DNA from: Chloroflexota bacterium
Lineage (GTDB): Bacteria > Chloroflexota > Anaerolineae > Anaerolineales > Anaerolineaceae
Direction of reading: 5' to 3'
NCBI GenBank assembly: GCA_029777225.1
Contig: JAKOSR010000105.1
Span: forward strand, 1 to 11,078
Length of the DNA stretch: 11,078 nt
Part shown: positions 7,030 through 11,078 of the stretch, in pieces
Layout: each line of letters opens with the position of its first letter
Position numbering within the stretch: position 1 is the stretch's first letter
The notes under the pieces: model-generated
Seen by the model: only the letters and a program-made list of their open reading frames with translations
The model's database searches: none
What the model was told of the DNA's origin: nothing
Program-made: the position numbers and the translations under genes

Positions 7030-8475
7030 ATGACCGTTTTGGAAAGTGAATTATCAGGCAGACAGGTTTCCCGTTCCACGAGGTTTTTCTATGGGTTGGC
7101 AGGCATGGGTTCGGCCACAGTGTCGGGCATTTACGCGGCGCTGCTGACCATCTTCTACCAGGATTACCTGGGTTTACCGGCGCATTGGATTGGGATTGCC
7201 TTCGGGGTTTACGCGGTCTGGAACGCGATTAACGACCCCATTTTTGGGCAAATTACCGACCGGACTCGCTCGAAGCTCGGCCGGCGCATCCCCTACATGC
7301 GCTTCACGGCACCCTTCTTCGCTGTCACTTTCAGCCTGGTGTGGTTCGCGCCGCAGCACGCGCCGGACGTCACCAAGTTCATCTGGATGCTGGTCACCAT
7401 GCTGCTGTACGACACCTGCTACACCATCATCGGCCTGGTGCACGGGGCGTTGCTGCCGGAACTGACCGAGTCCGACTTGGAACGCGGCCGGCTTTCCATT
7501 TCTGCCAGCATTTTCGGCCTGGTTGGCACCCTCATCGGCTTCATCATCCCGGACTTCTTCCGGCCAAAAGCCGGGGCGGTTTCCACCTCGCTGTTTAGCC
7601 TGCAAATGTCCATGGTCGCGGTCGGGATTATCGCGGCTTTCCTAATTATCCTGACAACGTACAAGGTGAAGGAGCATCGTGAATTTAGCCTGGTGGACGA
7701 GCCCATCCCGCTGTGGCAGGCGCTCAAGTACACCCTCACCAGCAAATCATTTATTATTTTCGTGATCATGAACTTCATGTGTACCTTTATGTTTTCCATC
7801 TGCATGGGTGCCATTTATTACCTGGCCGATTACGTCACACGGGGGAGCACGTTAACCCTGCTGGCAGCTCTGTTTATCCCCCTGGCCATTGGCGTGCCGC
7901 TCACCCAGCTGGTGATGAAACGCCTTGAGGCGGTAGCCACCATGCGTGTCTACCTGGTGTTGACTGCGATTGGCCTGATTTCGCTTGGCTTCCTGCCGGC
8001 CGGGCTCATCCCAGTTGGGATTGGCCTGGTGGGCTTTGGCTACTCAGGCGTGCAGGTGGTTACCTACCTGCTGTTGGGGCAGGTGATTGATGAAGATGAA
8101 ATCCGCACCGGGGTGCGCCGCGAAGGCTCGTACCTGGGCGCGAACGCGCTGATTACCAAACCCGCCCAGTCGCTGGCCGGCACGCTCACCGCGTCCATCC
8201 TGGCCGCCGCCCGGTTTGTCACCCGTGAGTCCAACGGCGGCGTTATCTACCTGGACCAGCCCGCCAGCGCCTTGTTTGGCATCCGCTCGATTGTGGGCAT
8301 CATCCCGGGTGTGGCCCTGCTCATCGCGGCACTGGCTTTGCAGTGGTACCCGCTCAAGGGCCAACGACTGCGCGAAATTAAGCACACCATCCTGAACATG
8401 CACGCGGACAAAAAAATGCGCCTGGACCAGATGGACGCCGCTGACCCAGGGCTGCCGGGCGGGGAGGCGGCCTGA
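7030..8475 (+). CDS. GPH-family sugar/cation symporter (MFS_2, MelB-like)
   Basis: A 481-residue, 12-span inner-membrane carrier of the glycoside-pentoside-hexuronide:cation symporter family (PF13347), which takes up sugars or glycosides with Na+ or H+. The loop between spans 2 and 3 has the family motif: NDPIFG (68-73) followed by DRTRSKLGRRIPY (77-89). A second conserved loop, VIDEDEIRTGVRREGSYLG, starts near residue 352 and is typical of this group. The length is normal. A cytosolic, charged tail follows the last span (about 441-481). A strong GGAGG ends 4 nt before the ATG and fixes the start. It is divergent from the BMP binding protein and upstream of the dismutase gene. The substrate cannot be read from sequence: no glycosidase or sugar kinase adjoins it, and in other bacteria such carriers often accompany those genes. 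Confidence 0.9.
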   Translation: MTVLESELSGRQVSRSTRFFYGLAGMGSATVSGIYAALLTIFYQDYLGLPAHWIGIAFGVYAVWNAINDPIFGQITDRTRSKLGRRIPYMRFTAPFFAVTFSLVWFAPQHAPDVTKFIWMLVTMLLYDTCYTIIGLVHGALLPELTESDLERGRLSISASIFGLVGTLIGFIIPDFFRPKAGAVSTSLFSLQMSMVAVGIIAAFLIILTTYKVKEHREFSLVDEPIPLWQALKYTLTSKSFIIFVIMNFMCTFMFSICMGAIYYLADYVTRGSTLTLLAALFIPLAIGVPLTQLVMKRLEAVATMRVYLVLTAIGLISLGFLPAGLIPVGIGLVGFGYSGVQVVTYLLLGQVIDEDEIRTGVRREGSYLGANALITKPAQSLAGTLTASILAAARFVTRESNGGVIYLDQPASALFGIRSIVGIIPGVALLIAALALQWYPLKGQRLREIKHTILNMHADKKMRLDQMDAADPGLPGGEAA

Positions 8476-8517
8476 TCTACAGGCTTACCCCGCTCATTTC
8501 CAGCCCTTGGACCGCTG

Positions 8518-8552
8518 CCCGGGCGGCTGGCAGAGTTGTACGCCAGCCCGGG
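8518..8552 (+). terminator. GC-rich hairpin after the symporter gene
   Basis: CCCGGG (8518-8523) pairs with CCCGGG (8547-8552), and CTGGC (8527-8531) pairs with GCCAG (8542-8546). This gives an 11-bp GC stem with a 3-nt bulge and a 10-nt loop, starting 42 nt after the stop codon. There is no T-tract, so it is not a classical intrinsic terminator. It could be a pause or RNA-stabilising element, and it sits just before the dismutase -10 box. Confidence 0.4.
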
Positions 8553-8568
8553 GCACATCGCCGCCGGG

Positions 8569-8574
8569 TATAAT
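8569..8574 (+). promoter_or_regulatory. Possible -10 box of the superoxide dismutase gene
   Basis: A perfect TATAAT in the GC-rich setting GGGTATAATG, with no recognisable -35 at 16-18 bp. It would give a leader of about 107 nt. A nearer alternative is TTGGAC (8626-8631), 17 bp, then TGAAAT (8649-8654). Confidence 0.4.
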
Positions 8575-8581
8575 GAAAGGG

Positions 8582-8688
8582 CAAGCAAATTATGGCGCGC
8601 GCAGACTGCCAGCCCACCAACCGGGTTGGACTGCCACCGTGTATCAATTGAAATTGGAAAATAATTAGCAAAGAAGAAAGGGAAACAC
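8582..8688 (+). other. Predicted structured leader of the superoxide dismutase mRNA
   Basis: If transcription starts after the TATAAT at 8569, the leader is about 107 nt. It contains a perfect inverted repeat CCAACC-G-GGTTGG (8617-8629) and a second one CAATT-GA-AATTG (8645-8656). Both have very short spacers, so they may be protein-binding sites in DNA rather than RNA hairpins. The purine-rich stretch AAGAAAGGG before the ATG is the ribosome binding site. No coding potential was seen. Confidence 0.3.
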
Positions 8689-9330
8689 ATGACACAAGAT
8701 ATCTCAGCTAACAAACACGAATGGATGAAAACCCCGATTGAGCTTCCAGAACTGCCTTGGGAAAAGAACGCCCTGGAACCTGTCATTTCTGCCCACACGC
8801 TGGAGTTCCATTATGGCAAGCACCACAAGGCTTACGTGGACAAGACCCTTGAACTGATTAAGGGCACCGAACTCGAAGGCAAATCGCTGGAAGAGGTCAT
8901 CCTGGCTGCCAGCAAAGACCCGGCCAAAAAAGGCCTATTCAACAACGCCGCCCAGGTTTGGAATCACAATTTCTATTGGAAATCACTGACCCCGGCGAGT
9001 AAATCCAGCATGCCTGAGGCCCTGAAAGCCATGCTTGAGCGGGATTTTGGTTCCCTCGAAGCCTTCAAGAAGCAATTGGTCAACGCCGGCATGACCCAGT
9101 TTGGCAGTGGGTGGGCCTGGGTGGTGTACGAGGGTGGAAAGCTCTCCATTGAGAAAACTCCCAATGCCGAAGAACCCTGGACCGAAAACCGCCACGCCGT
9201 CCTTACGTTGGATGTTTGGGAGCACGCCTATTACCTCGATTACCAGAACAAGCGCCAGGCCTACCTTGAGACCGTGATTGATAACCTGGTCAATTGGGAA
9301 TACATGCTGCACAACATCGAAAAAGCATAG
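8689..9330 (+). CDS. Superoxide dismutase, Fe-type of the Fe/Mn family
   Basis: Converts superoxide to oxygen and hydrogen peroxide in the cytosol; no signal peptide is present. The 213-residue protein has all four metal ligands: H41 in FHYGKHH, H93 in VWNHNFYW, and D175 and H179 in DVWEHAYY. Y49 matches the second-shell Tyr34 of E. coli SodB. The active-site glutamine comes from the N-terminal domain (Q89 in NNAAQVWNH), and the place of the MnSOD glutamine has Ala (A160). This is the Fe-type arrangement, although metal use must be tested. The N-terminus is about 15 residues longer than E. coli SodB (residues 1-15, ahead of IELPELPW). The ATG follows a purine-rich AAGAAAGGG, while Met13 has no such site, so the long start is preferred. 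It ends at a strong terminator. Confidence 0.97.
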   Translation: MTQDISANKHEWMKTPIELPELPWEKNALEPVISAHTLEFHYGKHHKAYVDKTLELIKGTELEGKSLEEVILAASKDPAKKGLFNNAAQVWNHNFYWKSLTPASKSSMPEALKAMLERDFGSLEAFKKQLVNAGMTQFGSGWAWVVYEGGKLSIEKTPNAEEPWTENRHAVLTLDVWEHAYYLDYQNKRQAYLETVIDNLVNWEYMLHNIEKA

Positions 9331-9368
9331 TTTCTTGGGCATTTTGCCCAGGTAAAAGCAGCTTAAGC

Positions 9369-9401
9369 AAAAACAGGGAAGCACGCGCTTCCCTGTTTTT
9401 T
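9369..9401. terminator. Strong two-way intrinsic terminator
   Basis: A perfect 14-bp stem: AAAAACAGGGAAGC (9369-9382) pairs with GCTTCCCTGTTTTT (9387-9400) around the loop ACGC. A T-run of six follows on the plus strand (9396-9401) and one of five on the minus strand (9373-9369). It lies between the dismutase stop (9330) and the PPOX stop (9409) and serves both convergent genes. A small hairpin, TGGGC-ATTTT-GCCCA, at 9336-9350 precedes it. Confidence 0.92.
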
Positions 9402-9408
9402 GTTGGCT

Positions 9409-9849
9409 CTACCACTGCCAGCTAAACACCTTAGTGGGCGTCAGCTGGATGAGCGTATTGAGCGGGTCGTGTATCCAATCCTGGTATGTTTTTTCCTGGA
9501 TGTGGTCATCCCCAACATAACGCGCGTAAATCCAGGTGACCTTCCCGCGCAATTCCTCGTCCAGGGGGTGGTGAAGCACGGCGCGGCCTTCCATGATGAC
9601 AGCCTTTGTGCTGCCGTTGGCGCCTTCAGTTTCATCAATTGCCACGCTAATCAGCGGGTTCTGGTTGAGCTCCTGCACTTTGCGCGTATCCGCAAAGGCG
9701 CTAATCCACAGGCTCTCACCGTCCCAGCCGAACCAAACCGGCACCACGTGCGGCTGGCCATCCTTGTCCGCGGTGGCGATCCGCGCGATGACCGGCCGGT
9801 TTAGGAATTCTTGAATGAATGCCTTCTTTACATCAGGGAGTGAGTCCAT
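9409..9849 (-). CDS. PPOX-class split-barrel flavin/F420-binding protein
   Basis: A 146-residue single-domain protein of the pyridoxamine 5'-phosphate oxidase-like superfamily (PF01243 type), small dimeric barrels that bind FMN, F420 or sometimes haem. The N-terminal half is typical: FLNRPVIARIATADKDGQPH (15-34), VVPVWFGWDGESLWI (35-49), then KVQELNQNPLISVAID (57-72). The C-terminus, LTPTKVFSWQW (136-146), also fits. It is too short for a true PdxH, and neither substrate nor cofactor can be assigned. GAGG lies 7 nt before the ATG and supports this start. It follows a 45-residue membrane-peptide gene by 30 bp in the same direction, so the two are probably one transcript. Its stop is 8 bp from the shared terminator. 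Confidence 0.85.
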   Translation of the reverse strand: MDSLPDVKKAFIQEFLNRPVIARIATADKDGQPHVVPVWFGWDGESLWISAFADTRKVQELNQNPLISVAIDETEGANGSTKAVIMEGRAVLHHPLDEELRGKVTWIYARYVGDDHIQEKTYQDWIHDPLNTLIQLTPTKVFSWQW

Positions 9850-9875
9850 TATCTTACCTCAGCGGATATCCATGG

Positions 9876-9892
9876 GGGGCTAAAGCAGCCCC
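9876..9892 (-). promoter_or_regulatory. Hairpin over the small-ORF stop codon
   Basis: GGGGCT and AGCCCC form a perfect 6-bp stem around a 5-nt loop. On the minus strand the stem includes the TAG stop of the small ORF (9882-9880), and it ends about 15 nt before the PPOX ribosome binding site. Ribosomes finishing the small ORF would melt it, so it could couple translation of the two genes. No T-tract follows, so it is not a terminator. Confidence 0.35.
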
Positions 9893-10017
9893 AAAGCATG
9901 GAGAACGAGCCAGCCAATCGCCACCAGCTGGATGAACTGCAAAATTAGGATAAGGTTAAGTTTGTTATTCCGCGTGGTGCTTGAAACGTGAGCCCTGTTC
10001 TCTTTGCCATTGTCCAT
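9880..10017 (-). CDS. Small single-span membrane peptide, 45 residues, unrecognised
   Basis: The minus frame runs from ATG at 10017 to TAG at 9882-9880. The product has a polar, positively charged N-terminus (MDNGKENRAHVSSTTRNNK, 1-19) and then one strongly hydrophobic segment (residues 20-45) that ends the protein at ALGLL. This predicts a tail-anchored single-span peptide with its N-terminus in the cytosol. I do not recognise it. Support for a real gene: a purine-rich AAAGGGAG ends 12 nt before the ATG, a good promoter lies upstream, the charge pattern is right for a membrane peptide, and it fills the gap before the PPOX gene in the same direction. Against it: the ribosome binding site is rather far away and no homologue could be searched. 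It may be a regulator or membrane tether for its neighbour, but that is a guess. Confidence 0.6.
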   Translation of the reverse strand: MDNGKENRAHVSSTTRNNKLNLILILQFIQLVAIGWLVLHALGLL

Positions 10018-10043
10018 TGTTCTAGTTTTCTCCCTTTAATTGG

Positions 10044-10057
10044 TTAATGCCCATTAA
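10044..10057. promoter_or_regulatory. Candidate operator over the small-ORF promoter
   Basis: TTAAT-GCCC-ATTAA is an inverted repeat that touches the -10 box (10062-10057) and covers the expected start site near 10050 of the minus-strand promoter. TTAATTG also occurs as a direct repeat at 10036-10042 and 10054-10060. A protein bound here would block the small-ORF/PPOX promoter and is about 75 bp from the uvrB -35 region. Confidence 0.35.
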
Positions 10058-10086
10058 TTGTACTTGCTACCGCTGCTCACTGGCAA
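10057..10086 (-). promoter_or_regulatory. Promoter of the small-ORF/PPOX operon
   Basis: On the minus strand TTGCCA (10086-10081), an 18-bp spacer and TACAAT (10062-10057) each match the sigma-70 consensus at 5 of 6 bases. The predicted start near 10050 gives a leader of about 33 nt carrying the AAAGGGAG ribosome binding site. This is the best -35/-10 pair in the window. Confidence 0.6.
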
Positions 10087-10131
10087 GCCCGCATACGCGC
10101 GATATGGTGGTCATAACTCAGGTCAGGCACC

Positions 10132-10158
10132 TTGGAATAACCCCGGCTGTACTATAAT
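10132..10158 (+). promoter_or_regulatory. Promoter of uvrB giving a probably leaderless mRNA
   Basis: A perfect TATAAT (10153-10158) ends only 6 bp before the uvrB ATG, with a possible -35 TTGGAA (10132-10137) at a short 15-bp spacing. A normal distance from -10 to start site puts the first transcribed base at or next to the A of the ATG. No Shine-Dalgarno sequence precedes the ATG (CAACCC), which agrees with leaderless translation. It is divergent from the small-ORF promoter. Confidence 0.55.
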
Positions 10159-10164
10159 CAACCC

Positions 10165-11078
10165 ATGCCCTTCGAACTGCAAGCTCCCTATCAACCCACA
10201 GGTGACCAACCCGAGGCCATTGCCAAAATTGTTGATGGCATCGAAAAAGGCTGCCGTCACCAGGTCCTGCTTGGCGCCACCGGCACGGGCAAGACCTTCA
10301 CCGTGGCCAATGTCATCCAAACCCTGCAAATCCCAACGCTGGTGATGACCCACAACAAGACCTTGGCCGCGCAGTTGTACGCGGAGTATCGGGATTTCTT
10401 CCCTAACAACGCGGTGGAGTACTTTGTTTCCTATTACGACTACTACCAGCCCGAAGCCTACGTGCCGCGGAGGGATTTGTATATTGAAAAAGAAACCGAT
10501 ATCAACGAGGAGATTGATCGCTTGCGCCTGGCCGCGACCACGGCCCTGACCTCCCGCCAGGATGTCATCATCGTCGCCTCCGTTTCAGCCATCTATGGCC
10601 TGGGGGACCCAGAAGCCTATCGTAAAAGCGTCATTCAAATCCGCAAAGGTGAAATCTTCCGCCGCAATGCCCTGCTGCGCCTGCTCGTGGACGTCCAATA
10701 CCAGCGCAACGACATGGAGGTCAAGCCTGGCATCTTCCGCCTGCGGGGTGACACGCTCGAAATCTTCCCTGCGTACAATGCGCGCGAACTGGTGCGGGTC
10801 AGCTTCTTTGGCGACGAGGTCGAGGAAATCACGCGCCTGAACGCGATTACCGGCGAAGTGTTGGAACGTCCCAGCGGCGTGGATATCTACCCGGCCAAAC
10901 ACTACGTCACCGAAGAGCACCGCATGGAGAAAACCCTGCGCGATATTGAGCTGGAGCTGGATTCCCAGCTCAGCGTTTTCCGCGCCAACAACCGGCTGGT
11001 GGAGGCACAACGCCTGGAACAGCGCACACGTTTTGACCTGGAAATGCTCCGTGAAGTGGGTTCCTGCGCCGGCATCGA
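10165..11078 (+). CDS. uvrB: Excinuclease ABC subunit UvrB (3' part beyond window edge)
   Basis: UvrB is the helicase-like core of nucleotide excision repair: UvrA loads it at damage, and it then recruits UvrC to cut. The frame stays open to the window edge, giving 304 codons plus 2 bases of a protein usually near 670 residues. Visible: the N-terminal YQPTGDQPEAI (9-19), Walker A GATGTGKT (37-44), THNKTLAAQL (62-71), and the tyrosine-rich beta-hairpin SYYDYYQPEAYVP (89-101), which inserts between the DNA strands. The sequences VASVSAIYGLGDP and FRLRGDTLEIFPAY follow, in the damage- and UvrA-interacting region. Helicase motifs IV-VI and the C-terminal UvrC-binding domain lie beyond the window. 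No ribosome binding site precedes the ATG, and the start rests on family alignment and the nearby -10 box. It does not share an operon with uvrA. Confidence 0.98.
   Translation, partial: MPFELQAPYQPTGDQPEAIAKIVDGIEKGCRHQVLLGATGTGKTFTVANVIQTLQIPTLVMTHNKTLAAQLYAEYRDFFPNNAVEYFVSYYDYYQPEAYVPRRDLYIEKETDINEEIDRLRLAATTALTSRQDVIIVASVSAIYGLGDPEAYRKSVIQIRKGEIFRRNALLRLLVDVQYQRNDMEVKPGIFRLRGDTLEIFPAYNARELVRVSFFGDEVEEITRLNAITGEVLERPSGVDIYPAKHYVTEEHRMEKTLRDIELELDSQLSVFRANNRLVEAQRLEQRTRFDLEMLREVGSCAGI

Noticed and set aside
10014..10024. The word CCATTGTTCTA, close to CCATTTGTTCTA at 2668-2679 before uvrA, as a shared repair-gene box
   Set aside because: The two differ by a base, lie in different positions relative to their genes, and neither is a palindrome; a LexA-type site could not be supported in front of uvrA or uvrB.
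1..11078. A hidden defence, mobile or CRISPR-type system
   Set aside because: No repeat array, transposase, integrase, nuclease, toxin or phage-like gene is seen; nearly all space is taken by recognisable housekeeping or transport genes.

Overview
The window is ordinary bacterial chromosome, gene-dense, with moderately high GC genes and AT-richer gaps. I lean towards Chloroflexota, class Anaerolineae or near. The main hint is a secreted binding protein that ends in FLPVILR, a tail I recall from many secreted Chloroflexota proteins. The gene mix does not contradict this, but a marker-gene search would be needed to fix it. I see no mobile element, CRISPR array, tRNA or rRNA.

Left part, minus strand, read from right to left: a BMP-family substrate-binding protein (6767-5682), a flippase-like multi-span membrane protein (5415-4276), a small YdjM/DUF457-like membrane protein (4252-3749), proC (3686-2847) and uvrA (2637 to beyond the left edge). 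The flippase-like and YdjM-like genes are 23 bp apart and form an operon. proC could be read from it or from its own -10 box. uvrA has its own promoter and ribosome binding site.

Middle part, plus strand: a GPH-family sugar/cation symporter (7030-8475) and an Fe-type superoxide dismutase (8689-9330). The symporter is divergent from the BMP gene across 262 bp. That gap holds a perfect palindrome between two TGGAC words, a candidate shared operator. The dismutase ends at a strong two-way terminator that also serves the convergent gene at 9409.

Right part: a minus-strand pair made of a 45-residue single-span membrane peptide (10017-9880) and a PPOX-class split-barrel flavoprotein (9849-9409). 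The pair has a good sigma-70-like promoter with an inverted repeat over the expected start site. Divergent from it is uvrB (10165 to the right edge), whose -10 box sits so close to the ATG that its mRNA is probably leaderless.

Functionally, the window is framed by two subunits of the UvrABC nucleotide excision repair system, on opposite strands about 7.5 kb apart. Between them lie proline synthesis, solute uptake, membrane proteins of unproven role and oxidative-stress enzymes. I found no convincing new multi-gene system. The items most worth a second look are the unlisted small membrane peptide with its control sites, the leaderless uvrB, and the non-lipoprotein BMP protein with a C-terminal tail.
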